From positions 496,001 through 560,000 of the forward strand of contig JAWSVE010000001.1 of NCBI GenBank assembly GCA_033852115.1: a stretch of DNA of 64,000 nt, given 5' to 3'. Below the pieces are notes generated by a model that was given only the letters and a program-made list of their open reading frames with translations, was not told where the DNA came from and ran no database searches. Positions 1 through 7,342 of the stretch are shown here, piece after piece; the stretch's first letter is position 1; every line of letters begins with the position of its first letter. The stretch comes from JAWSVE01 sp033852115. Its GTDB lineage: Bacteria > Pseudomonadota > Gammaproteobacteria > Pseudomonadales > Cellvibrionaceae. Both the position numbers and the translations under genes were made by a program.

Positions 1-752
1 CATAGTTTATTTAATGATCCAAAGACAGAGCGCTTACTAGATATCAGAGTAATTTCAATTAACCAAAGCATTAAGGGAAGGACTGCGCCGTTTTCCTTAG
101 ATAACACAGCCAGCAAGGTATTCGCGCCGACACTGAAGCTCATCAACAAATATCCGCGAACCCGAGACTCAAGCGCCAGCTGCCTTCCCCAGAGATAGCC
201 TGCAACGCCCAAAAAACAGAATAGGGCCGAGAGCTGTGCCATTCGTTGCACAATATATAACGTCGTCGAGACTAAAAACGGGTGCAACAACCACAACGCT
301 GCCGCAACTATAGCTAGCCAGTATGCGCGCACTGGCAAATTAGTAGGTAAACTTAGAACTCTTAACAACTGAACAGATATTACCGCCACCAAACTGCCAT
401 TTGCCAGGTGAATAAGTAAATTTGTGCGTTTGAATGGCCAAGCTTCCGTCGGCCAAGAAGAGCCGTCAATTAAAAATGATAAGAGTGATATCGGTCGCCC
501 TGTTGGCCCCGCGCCCCCCCCAAAAACAAACGCTTTGAAGCTTTCCCAGTTTCGGATGCCACCTAAATCACCCAAGCGTGATAAACTACCGTAGTCATCA
601 AAGAGAAACGGCCCTTGCAAACCCGGCCAATATACAAATGTAGCTAACAGCAGAACGCCAAACCATACGACCAGAACACTGTACCGGCTATTTAAAATAC
701 ACAAACTGCTCTCCCTTTTGCCTCCCAATACGACAATTCCGACACAAACCAT
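1..752 (-). CDS. Membrane glycosyltransferase (GT-C-like), N-terminal part only
   Basis: An open frame enters from the left window edge with no stop, giving about 250 residues from the ATG at 752. It is rich in hydrophobic segments, the first near residues 25-42. Visible motifs are FDDYG (51-55), GRPIS (85-89), NLLIHLANG (111-119) and a YIVQRMAQ stretch. An acidic DD just after the first membrane helix and the N-x3-H-x2-N pattern fit GT-C type lipid-linked sugar transferases with many membrane segments (TMTC-like or pilin glycosylases). It lies directly behind pilA, separated by a terminator, and a pilin glycosylase role is an inference from that position. The start is uncertain: no good ribosome-binding site precedes the ATG, and the frame stays open upstream with a possible GTG. 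Confidence 0.55.
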   Translation of the reverse strand, partial: MVCVGIVVLGGKRESSLCILNSRYSVLVVWFGVLLLATFVYWPGLQGPFLFDDYGSLSRLGDLGGIRNWESFKAFVFGGGAGPTGRPISLLSFLIDGSSWPTEAWPFKRTNLLIHLANGSLVAVISVQLLRVLSLPTNLPVRAYWLAIVAAALWLLHPFLVSTTLYIVQRMAQLSALFCFLGVAGYLWGRQLALESRVRGYLLMSFSVGANTLLAVLSKENGAVLPLMLWLIEITLISSKRSVFGSLNKL

Positions 753-813
753 TGTGTTTCGAACTACGCATATACTGCGAGCTATCTTTAACACAAAACA
801 ATATTCAATAGAC

Positions 814-846
814 AAAAAAAAACCCGCTTGACGCGGGTTTTTTCTA
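814..846. terminator. Bidirectional intrinsic terminator after pilA
   Basis: The stem AACCCGC/GCGGGTT (821-827 with 833-839) has a 5-base loop and is flanked by an A run on the left and a T run on the right, so it can work on either strand. It lies 27 bases past the pilA stop and ahead of the glycosyltransferase gene. Confidence 0.85.
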
Positions 847-873
847 GCTAGCTAAAGCTAACTATAATCGATA

Positions 874-1302
874 TTAACGACAAGCTGAAGGCAGGTACTT
901 ATCTTCTAAAGTACCAGTATCACACGTCCACTCCAACGAGCCGCCAGTTGTAGTCGGAGATAATACCAGAGTAAATGTATCTACCGAAGCAGAAGCCTCA
1001 CCACCCATAGTCGCAGTGATTACGCCATCTACCACACCAACTGTTGCAACATATTTACCGGTGACCTCAGCTGCTGCAGGAATACCTTCACTACCACTAT
1101 CCGCTTCATCAAAATCACCGTCATCGGCATACACATCAGCAACTTGCACTTTAAGACCGCTAGCCAAGCTCATCGCTTCAGACACTTGTGAACGAGACAC
1201 ATAATCTTGGTAAGCTGGTAGTGCAACCGCAGCCAAAATACCGATAATCGCGATAACGATCATCAATTCAATCAATGTAAAACCTTTTTGTACTTGTTTC
1301 AT
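874..1302 (-). CDS. pilA: Type IV major pilin PilA
   Basis: A 142-residue type IVa prepilin and the structural subunit of the pilus fibre. The leader is short and positively charged (MKQVQKG, cleaved after G7). The mature protein starts at F8 and carries the conserved Glu5 (E12) and the hydrophobic N-terminal helix typical of the family. C127 and C141 near the C-terminus would form the disulfide-bounded D-region. The globular part is rich in Gly, Ala, Thr and acidic residues, as expected for a surface-variable pilin. PilD, encoded nearby, would cleave and N-methylate it. A sigma-54 promoter lies 70 bases upstream, and pilB diverges on the other side. Minor pilins and pilSR are not in the window. 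Confidence 0.96.
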   Translation of the reverse strand: MKQVQKGFTLIELMIVIAIIGILAAVALPAYQDYVSRSQVSEAMSLASGLKVQVADVYADDGDFDEADSGSEGIPAAAEVTGKYVATVGVVDGVITATMGGEASASVDTFTLVLSPTTTGGSLEWTCDTGTLEDKYLPSACR

Positions 1303-1371
1303 CTTTATCTACTCCGATAGCGTTAAAAACCTGCTCACTCGATCGCCTCGCGTGAGAACTAATATGTTGTC

Positions 1372-1387
1372 AGCAAAAGGCAGGCCA
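1372..1387 (-). promoter_or_regulatory. Sigma-54 (RpoN) promoter of pilA
   Basis: Read on the minus strand the site is TGGCCTGCCTTTTGCT. It fits the -24/-12 consensus TGGCAC-N5-TTGCW with GG and GC at the right spacing, and lies 70 bases before the pilA ATG. RpoN control of pilA through PilR is established in Pseudomonas; here it is inferred from the site. Confidence 0.8.
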
Positions 1388-1647
1388 ACTTTTAAAAACC
1401 CTTAGACAAAGGCTTTCCCGAGGTATTGAAGTAAAAAATCAACGCTATACTGTGACAAATATTGTCAATAAGGGCTGATCCTGGTAACCATCGAGTGAGT
1501 TGCAGTGCAAACCACCACCAAATTGGTGTAGGCAAACATCGATAACTATTGACTAAACCTCTTATATATCATAGCGTTAGAGGAATATCCTAAAGTACTA
1601 CTCTATACTGTAGTAAAGCTTCCCTAAATTAATCGGTCCCCATCTAT
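1388..1647. other. Intergenic region between the pilA promoter and pilB
   Basis: This is the divergent pilA/pilB spacer. It holds a small palindrome, CACCAAATTGGTG, near 1519-1531, and A/T-rich sequence where PilR sites for pilA would be expected (upstream of -24). I could not recognise a convincing pilB promoter, an RNA gene or a small ORF. Confidence 0.4.
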
Positions 1648-3378
1648 ATGAATGCGCCAAACATTGTAATAAGCGGCCTAGCGAGACGCCTCGTTAATGA
1701 CGGGGTGATCGATGAGTCGACCGCGCAAGATATTCTGAAGCAATCGACTAAAAGCAAAGTTCCTTTTGCCATTCAGCTAGTCCAGTCAACTGACGTAAGC
1801 GCCATCCTAATAACCTCGGCAGCAGCTGATGAGTTTGGGTCGCCTGTTCTTGATATTGATACTCTCAACACTGATGCGATACCCGCAAACTTAGTAGACG
1901 ACAAGCTGATTAGGAAACATCATGCGTTACCCTTGTTTAAAAGAGGCAACCGGCTCTTCCTTGGTGTTGCGGACCCAACTAACCTCCACGGGCTTGATGA
2001 AATAAAATTCAATACGGGAAAAAGTATTGAGCCGGTACTCATTGAGGCAGATAAGCTCCAAGCCGCCATTGAAGCGTACTTCAACAAGAAAGAAGAGACG
2101 ATTGGTGACGCTCTTGGCGATCTAGATGACGATGCACTTGAAGACTTAGACATTCAAGCCGTTGACGAAGACTCAGATAAAGATGATGGCCAGGGGTCAG
2201 AGGCTGATGAGGCTCCTATTGTTAAGTTCATCAATAAAGTACTTCTGGACGCCATCAAGATGGGCGCATCGGACATTCACTTTGAACCATACGAGAAAAG
2301 TTACAGGGTGAGGTATCGCGCTGATGGCATATTGCAAGAAGTATCGAGGCCTCCTATCAATTTGGCAACACGGCTAGCCGCGCGCCTCAAAGTCATGTCT
2401 CAAATGGATATATCTGAACGCCGTGTCCCGCAAGACGGCCGGATCAAGATGAAAATATCCAAAACCCGAGCTATCGACTTTCGTGTAAATACATTACCTA
2501 CCTTATTTGGTGAAAAGATTGTACTGCGTATCCTCGACCCGAGTTCTGCAAAACTAGGCATTGACGCGCTGGGCTATGAAGACGACCAGAAAAAACTATA
2601 CATGGATGCGCTGGCTCAGCCACAAGGTATGATCCTTGTTACAGGCCCGACAGGTAGTGGTAAGACAGTCTCACTTTATACAGGCCTGAATATCCTCAAC
2701 ACCCCAGAGCGAAACATCTCTACCGCGGAAGACCCTGTGGAAATTAACCTTGAGGGTATTAATCAGGTTCAGATGAATACCAAAGTGGGCCTGACATTCG
2801 CGGAAGCATTGAGATCGTTCCTCCGGCAGGATCCTGATATCGTAATGGTTGGTGAGATCCGGGACCTCGAAACTGCTGAAATTGCAATCAAAGCTGCACA
2901 AACGGGTCACTTGGTCTTATCTACTTTACATACCAATAGCGCCCCTGAGACGCTCACTCGTCTGTTAAACATGGGTGTACCAGCGTTTAACGTGGCAACC
3001 TCTGTCAGCCTTATTATTGCCCAACGTCTGGCGCGCCGGTTGTGTAATAGCTGTAAAAAGCCCGCCGACGACGTTCCCGACGAAATCCTTTCCGAGGAGG
3101 GGTTCGACGATATCGGGATTCCACGAGATGAAATGCAATTGTTTCACCCGGTGGGCTGCTCCCAGTGTAATAACGGATATAAGGGACGGGTAGGTGTATA
3201 TGAAGTGGTTCGCATAACTTCAAAGATTGCTAGCCTTATAATGGAAGGTGGCAATTCACTGCAGATAGCTAAGCAGGCTCAAGAAGAAGGGTTTAGAAAC
3301 CTGCGAGTCTCTGCTCTACGCAAAGCGGCGCAAGGGCTAACGAGTTTAGAAGAAGCAAATCGCGTAACGAAGGATTAA
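1648..3378 (+). CDS. pilB: Type IV pilus extension ATPase PilB
   Basis: A 576-residue cytoplasmic hexameric ATPase that powers pilin polymerisation. The N-terminal MshEN/GspE-N domain spans roughly residues 1-150, followed by an acidic linker (about 150-185) and the secretion ATPase core. Walker A GPTGSGKT is at 333-340, the Asp box/Walker B DPDIVMVGEIRD near 395-406, and the His box TGHLVLSTLHTN just after. The zinc-binding tetracysteine of PilB/GspE, CNSC (466-469) and CSQC (504-507), is intact. Length is normal for PilB. pilC follows after 4 bases, so the two are probably co-transcribed with pilD. The ribosome-binding site is weak. Confidence 0.97.
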   Translation: MNAPNIVISGLARRLVNDGVIDESTAQDILKQSTKSKVPFAIQLVQSTDVSAILITSAAADEFGSPVLDIDTLNTDAIPANLVDDKLIRKHHALPLFKRGNRLFLGVADPTNLHGLDEIKFNTGKSIEPVLIEADKLQAAIEAYFNKKEETIGDALGDLDDDALEDLDIQAVDEDSDKDDGQGSEADEAPIVKFINKVLLDAIKMGASDIHFEPYEKSYRVRYRADGILQEVSRPPINLATRLAARLKVMSQMDISERRVPQDGRIKMKISKTRAIDFRVNTLPTLFGEKIVLRILDPSSAKLGIDALGYEDDQKKLYMDALAQPQGMILVTGPTGSGKTVSLYTGLNILNTPERNISTAEDPVEINLEGINQVQMNTKVGLTFAEALRSFLRQDPDIVMVGEIRDLETAEIAIKAAQTGHLVLSTLHTNSAPETLTRLLNMGVPAFNVATSVSLIIAQRLARRLCNSCKKPADDVPDEILSEEGFDDIGIPRDEMQLFHPVGCSQCNNGYKGRVGVYEVVRITSKIASLIMEGGNSLQIAKQAQEEGFRNLRVSALRKAAQGLTSLEEANRVTKD

Positions 3379-3382
3379 TTCC

Positions 3383-4603
3383 ATGGCGACGGCTACAGTA
3401 AAATCAGACGTTTTTGTTTATAAAGGCGTCGACAAGAAAGGAAACAAAGTTGAGGGCGAAATCAAAGGCCAAAGCAGTGCGTTGGTCCGTGCTCAACTGA
3501 TGAAACAAGGCATCCGTACCAGCGGTGTTCGTAAAAAGCCCAAGCCTTTATTTGGTGGTGGTAAAAAAGCCATCAAGCCTGTTGATATTGCAATGTTCAC
3601 GCGTCAAATGGCCACTATGATGAAAGCTGGTGTTCCCTTGGTGCAGAGTTTTGAGATTGTTGCCGACGGCTTGGAAAACCCCTCACTCCGTGATCTGGTT
3701 TTATCGATTCGAGAAGATGTATCCGCTGGTGGAGGTTTTGCGCCGTCTCTAAGAAAACATCCGAAATACTTTGACGACCTATTTTGCAGCCTCGTTGAAT
3801 CCGGTGAGCAATCTGGTGCTCTTGAGACGATGCTCGACCGTATTGCAACCTATAAGGAAAAAACCGAGCAATTAAAAGCTAAAATTAAGAAAGCAATGAC
3901 TTACCCAATTGCCGTCGTTGTTGTGGCTGTAATTGTTACAGGTGTTCTACTTGTAAAAGTCGTACCTCAGTTCGCACAAACATTTAGTAGCTTTGGTGCT
4001 GACTTACCTGCATTCACTCTTCTCGTGCTAACGCTATCAGACATCGTCCAGGATTGGTGGTTTATAATACTCGCAGCGGGAATCATAAGTTTCTTTGCTT
4101 TTAAAGAAGCGAAGCTCCGTTCGCCCAGTTTCGCGACAGCGATAGATCGATTTTCCCTAAAAATCCCTATCGTTGGGGAAATATTATACCTATCCATTAT
4201 GGCTAGGTTTGGCAGAACACTATCTACAACATTTGCTGCGGGTGTGCCGCTCATTGACGCTTTGGAATCTGTTGCCGGTGCAGCAGGCAACTCTATATAT
4301 CAAAAACTTATTTTTAAAATTCGAGAAGAGGTTTCAACCGGTATTCAGCTAAATACGTCCTTAAAATCAACCGGCAAGTTCCCGGCGCTATTAGTCCAAA
4401 TGACCGCCATCGGTGAAGAATCCGGTGCTCTTGATGACATGCTGGAAAAAGTTGCCCTGTTTTACGAAGAAGCAGTTGACAATATGGTCGACAACCTCAC
4501 GTCACTCTTAGAACCACTAATCATGGCGGTGCTTGGTATTTTAGTTGGTGGCCTAATGGTCGCCATGTACCTACCCATTTTCCAAATCGGCCAAGTGGTA
4601 TAA
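3383..4603 (+). CDS. pilC: Type IV pilus inner-membrane platform protein PilC
   Basis: A 406-residue GspF-family polytopic membrane protein that couples the PilB motor to pilin insertion. Two copies of the T2SS-F domain are visible, each opening with a FxRQxATxxxAGVPL-type motif: MFTRQMATMMKAGVPL near residue 72 and MARFGRTLSTTFAAGVPL near residue 272. Membrane helices lie near 175-198, 215-240 and 380-402. The N-terminal ~60 residues (YKGVDKKGNKVEGEI) are the usual cytoplasmic beta-rich start. The gene begins 4 bases after pilB and ends 6 bases before pilD, which supports one operon. Confidence 0.97.
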   Translation: MATATVKSDVFVYKGVDKKGNKVEGEIKGQSSALVRAQLMKQGIRTSGVRKKPKPLFGGGKKAIKPVDIAMFTRQMATMMKAGVPLVQSFEIVADGLENPSLRDLVLSIREDVSAGGGFAPSLRKHPKYFDDLFCSLVESGEQSGALETMLDRIATYKEKTEQLKAKIKKAMTYPIAVVVVAVIVTGVLLVKVVPQFAQTFSSFGADLPAFTLLVLTLSDIVQDWWFIILAAGIISFFAFKEAKLRSPSFATAIDRFSLKIPIVGEILYLSIMARFGRTLSTTFAAGVPLIDALESVAGAAGNSIYQKLIFKIREEVSTGIQLNTSLKSTGKFPALLVQMTAIGEESGALDDMLEKVALFYEEAVDNMVDNLTSLLEPLIMAVLGILVGGLMVAMYLPIFQIGQVV

Positions 4604-4609
4604 CACTCA

Positions 4610-5476
4610 ATGCTCACAGAACTCCAAAGGCTCTCACCCGAGAGCCTTATTTTTATCTGCTTTATATTAGGCTCCATTGTCGGTAGTTTTTTGAACGTCG
4701 TTATTCTTCGACTTCCCAAGATGATGGAGAACGGGTGGAAGGAAGACTGCTGCGACCTGTTAGAGATTGTCCAAAAAGACAAGCCGTCGCCATACAACCT
4801 AATATTTCCTTCTTCCCATTGCCCAAAGTGCAATCACAAGATCCGCGCCTGGGAAAATATTCCTATGCTGAGCTATCTATTCCTCAGGGGAAAATGCTCA
4901 GGATGCGCTACCGGAATTTCTGTTCGCTACCCGCTGGTAGAACTTGCGACCGGTATGCTATCTGGCTTTGCGGCCTGGCACTTTGGTGCCACGCTTGCAA
5001 TGCTATTGGTGCTAGTGCTTATCTGGTCATTAATTACCTTAACGATGATAGACATCGATACTCAGCTTTTGCCCGACAACATCACGCTTCCACTTTTATG
5101 GTTAGGCTTAATCGCTAACTGCTTTGAATTATTTGTCCCTCTCCACGATGCCGTGATCGGGGCGGCGGCTGGTTATTTAAGTTTATGGAGTGTTTTCTGG
5201 CTATTTAAATTAATAACCAAGAAAGAAGGCATGGGCTACGGGGATTTCAAGCTTCTTGCCGCTTTTGGTGCGTGGCTTGGCTGGCAGGTATTACCATTAA
5301 TAATCATTCTCTCCTCTTTCGTCGGCGCCGCAATAGGAATCACTGCGATTATCATACAAGGCCGCGATAAGAATATTCCGATCCCTTTTGGTCCCTATCT
5401 TGCCATTGCAGGCCTGATTACATTATTCTGGGGCCAAGAAATCACTCGTTATTACCTGCAAATTAGCCAACTATAG
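4610..5476 (+). CDS. pilD: Prepilin peptidase / N-methyltransferase PilD
   Basis: A 288-residue bifunctional inner-membrane aspartyl protease. It cleaves prepilin leaders after Gly and N-methylates the new N-terminus using S-adenosylmethionine; it often serves type II secretion as well. The N-terminal methyltransferase-type domain holds both CxxC zinc pairs (CPKC 71-74, CSGC 96-99). Catalytic aspartates lie in MIDIDTQLLPD (from residue 146) and in the GYGD motif (209-212). About seven membrane segments follow the cytoplasmic loop. It closes the pilB-pilC-pilD run, with coaE 18 bases downstream. Confidence 0.97.
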   Translation: MLTELQRLSPESLIFICFILGSIVGSFLNVVILRLPKMMENGWKEDCCDLLEIVQKDKPSPYNLIFPSSHCPKCNHKIRAWENIPMLSYLFLRGKCSGCATGISVRYPLVELATGMLSGFAAWHFGATLAMLLVLVLIWSLITLTMIDIDTQLLPDNITLPLLWLGLIANCFELFVPLHDAVIGAAAGYLSLWSVFWLFKLITKKEGMGYGDFKLLAAFGAWLGWQVLPLIIILSSFVGAAIGITAIIIQGRDKNIPIPFGPYLAIAGLITLFWGQEITRYYLQISQL

Positions 5477-5494
5477 CGCGGTCATATATTTAAC

Positions 5495-6100
5495 ATGTTT
5501 GTTGTAGGGCTTACCGGCGGGATCGGAAGCGGGAAAACAGCCGTTTCCGATTATTTCGCGACCAAAGGCGTAACTATTGTCGACGCGGACGTTGCCGCTC
5601 GTATCGTGGTCGAACCAGGTTCGCTCGCACTCAACAGTATTCGCGATCACTTTGGAGAAGAAATTCTCAATGACGATGGTAGCCTGAACCGGGGTGCCTT
5701 GCGGAAAGTAATCTTTAGCGATGCAGGAGAGCGAGGTTGGCTAGAGAAGTTACTACACCCTCTCATATACCAGGAAATCAAAAAGCAATTGAAAGCGGCA
5801 ACAGGCCCCTACGCGATGCTGGTTTCGCCACTACTTGTGGAGACAGGGCAAAGCCGCCTTACTAATCGTATCATTGTTGTTGATGTTCCCGAAAAAATAC
5901 AGGTCGAGCGCGTCACGCTGCGAGATAGCAATGACGAAGCGCAAGTAAAGGCCATTATGGCTGCACAAACCAGTCGAGAAAAACGACTAGCGTCGGCAAG
6001 CGACGTGATTACCAATGATGCTTCTTTAGAGGCGCTACACCAACAGGTTGACCAGTTACACGATAAATTTATAGAGCTGGCCAGTACATCTCGAACATAG
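5495..6100 (+). CDS. coaE: Dephospho-CoA kinase
   Basis: A 201-residue P-loop kinase that phosphorylates the 3'-hydroxyl of dephospho-CoA, the last step of coenzyme A synthesis. The Walker A motif GLTGGIGSGKT is at residues 5-15. DADVAAR (about 29-35), the LHPLI region and the lid region VTLRDSNDEAQVKAIMAAQ are family-typical. Length matches the family (about 200). It sits between pilD and yacG, the order known from Pseudomonas. The usual next gene, zapD, is absent between coaE and yacG. Confidence 0.96.
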   Translation: MFVVGLTGGIGSGKTAVSDYFATKGVTIVDADVAARIVVEPGSLALNSIRDHFGEEILNDDGSLNRGALRKVIFSDAGERGWLEKLLHPLIYQEIKKQLKAATGPYAMLVSPLLVETGQSRLTNRIIVVDVPEKIQVERVTLRDSNDEAQVKAIMAAQTSREKRLASASDVITNDASLEALHQQVDQLHDKFIELASTSRT

Positions 6101-6143
6101 GTGAAACTCTCAGCGCCCGAAAACACAACCCCCCTTTGTGACT

Positions 6144-6344
6144 ATGAGCAAACATCCAACAAAGTTAGATTGCCCACAATGTGGAACATCAGTAGAGTGG
6201 AGTGACGATTTCCCTCACCGCCCCTTCTGCTCGAAACGCTGCCAACTAATTGATTTTGGCGGATGGGCGAAAGAGGAACATCGCATAGCAGGCGATAATG
6301 TCGAAGATGAAATTTTTTCGGAAGATTTAGATCGACTAAACTAA
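6144..6344 (+). CDS. yacG: DNA gyrase inhibitor YacG (zinc-binding)
   Basis: A 66-residue zinc protein that, in E. coli, binds GyrB and blocks DNA binding by gyrase. The four zinc ligands are C10, C13, C29 and C33 (CPQC and CSKRC), followed by the conserved QLIDFGGWA and an acidic tail. I chose the ATG at 6144; a GTG two codons upstream (6138) is also in frame. It follows coaE by 43 bases and converges on the mutT-type gene, whose stop is 23 bases away. No terminator is visible between them. Confidence 0.93.
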   Translation: MSKHPTKLDCPQCGTSVEWSDDFPHRPFCSKRCQLIDFGGWAKEEHRIAGDNVEDEIFSEDLDRLN

Positions 6345-6367
6345 TCAAACCCGCATAACCGTTTGTT

Positions 6368-7336
6368 TCACCTCCAAAAGCCACGTATACCCGCCACACC
6401 TCTAGCGCCACACCGTATCGCTAGCTTGACATCGCTCGCGTCTAGACCGCCAAGGGCGTAAACCGGCGTGTTGGTATTTTTCACCAATTCTTCGAAAAGG
6501 TTCCATCCGAGAGGTGCCGCATTTTGGTGTGTCTGCGTAGGTTTGACTGGAGACAACAGTATGTAGTCCACACCTGCTTCTGACGCCAGATTTATCTCCT
6601 CAGTATTGTGGCATGATGCCCCGATAAGATAATGGGCTAACGCATTAGACTTCTTGAACGACCTAAGTTCTTTGCTGGACAGGTGAACGCCGCTGACGGA
6701 TGACAATTGATCATCCGTTAGCTGCTTAAAAATGTAAAACGGGACTTGCAGGCGGATGTTGAATGCTCTGCAAGCCTGAATAGCGGCGTCGATATAATAT
6801 TCATCTACAGCTGCCTGGGTCGCAGCTCGAAAATAAATCATCCCCACGCCAGATCGCGCCGCATTTTCGATGCGAGACGAGAACTCATCTACATCACCAA
6901 ATTCCCCGGTGATGGCGACGAGGGTTGGCAATTTAATTGCGCAAACTATGTGTGCATTCGCTGCAGGTAGCGGGTAATCAGCATCACCCGTGATGTCTAG
7001 ATTATCCTTCTTAACCCACCCTATCGGCTGCCCTTCCTTTCCATGAGCGGTACCTTCGAACGATGTAACATCCCACACATCAAGCAGTACTGACTTGTCA
7101 GGATAATGGTGACGAATTTCGATTAGAGGTGAATACTCAGTGGGAGTAATACCAATCTCTTCCTGAAGCTCTCGAATGAGAGCCTCGGAAACTGCTTCTC
7201 CGGCTTCAACCTTACCGCCGGGAAACTCCCACAAACCGCCTTGATGTGCTTGGTCGGATCTTTTTGCGAGAAGAATATTGCCTTCAGCGTTTCGTACCAC
7301 ACCGACAGCAACATGAACCCACTGAGTCATTGCCAA
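6368..7336 (-). CDS. mutT: Nudix hydrolase (MutT) fused to a ThiE/TenI-like domain
   Basis: A 322-residue two-domain protein. Residues 1-130 are a MutT Nudix domain with an intact Nudix box starting at G41 (GGKVEAGEAV then RELQEEIGI); MutT removes mutagenic 8-oxo-dGTP from the nucleotide pool. Residues 140-320 resemble thiamine-phosphate synthase/TenI (TIM barrel), with HLSSKEL, GASCHN, DYILLSPVKPT and the end segment VYALGGLDASDV. This fusion is common next to secA in gammaproteobacteria, and the second domain's activity is unproven. The gene starts 6 bases after secA and is probably co-transcribed with it. An in-frame ATG at 7330 is an alternative start. Confidence 0.92.
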   Translation of the reverse strand: MAMTQWVHVAVGVVRNAEGNILLAKRSDQAHQGGLWEFPGGKVEAGEAVSEALIRELQEEIGITPTEYSPLIEIRHHYPDKSVLLDVWDVTSFEGTAHGKEGQPIGWVKKDNLDITGDADYPLPAANAHIVCAIKLPTLVAITGEFGDVDEFSSRIENAARSGVGMIYFRAATQAAVDEYYIDAAIQACRAFNIRLQVPFYIFKQLTDDQLSSVSGVHLSSKELRSFKKSNALAHYLIGASCHNTEEINLASEAGVDYILLSPVKPTQTHQNAAPLGWNLFEELVKNTNTPVYALGGLDASDVKLAIRCGARGVAGIRGFWR

Positions 7337-7342
7337 GTAGCC

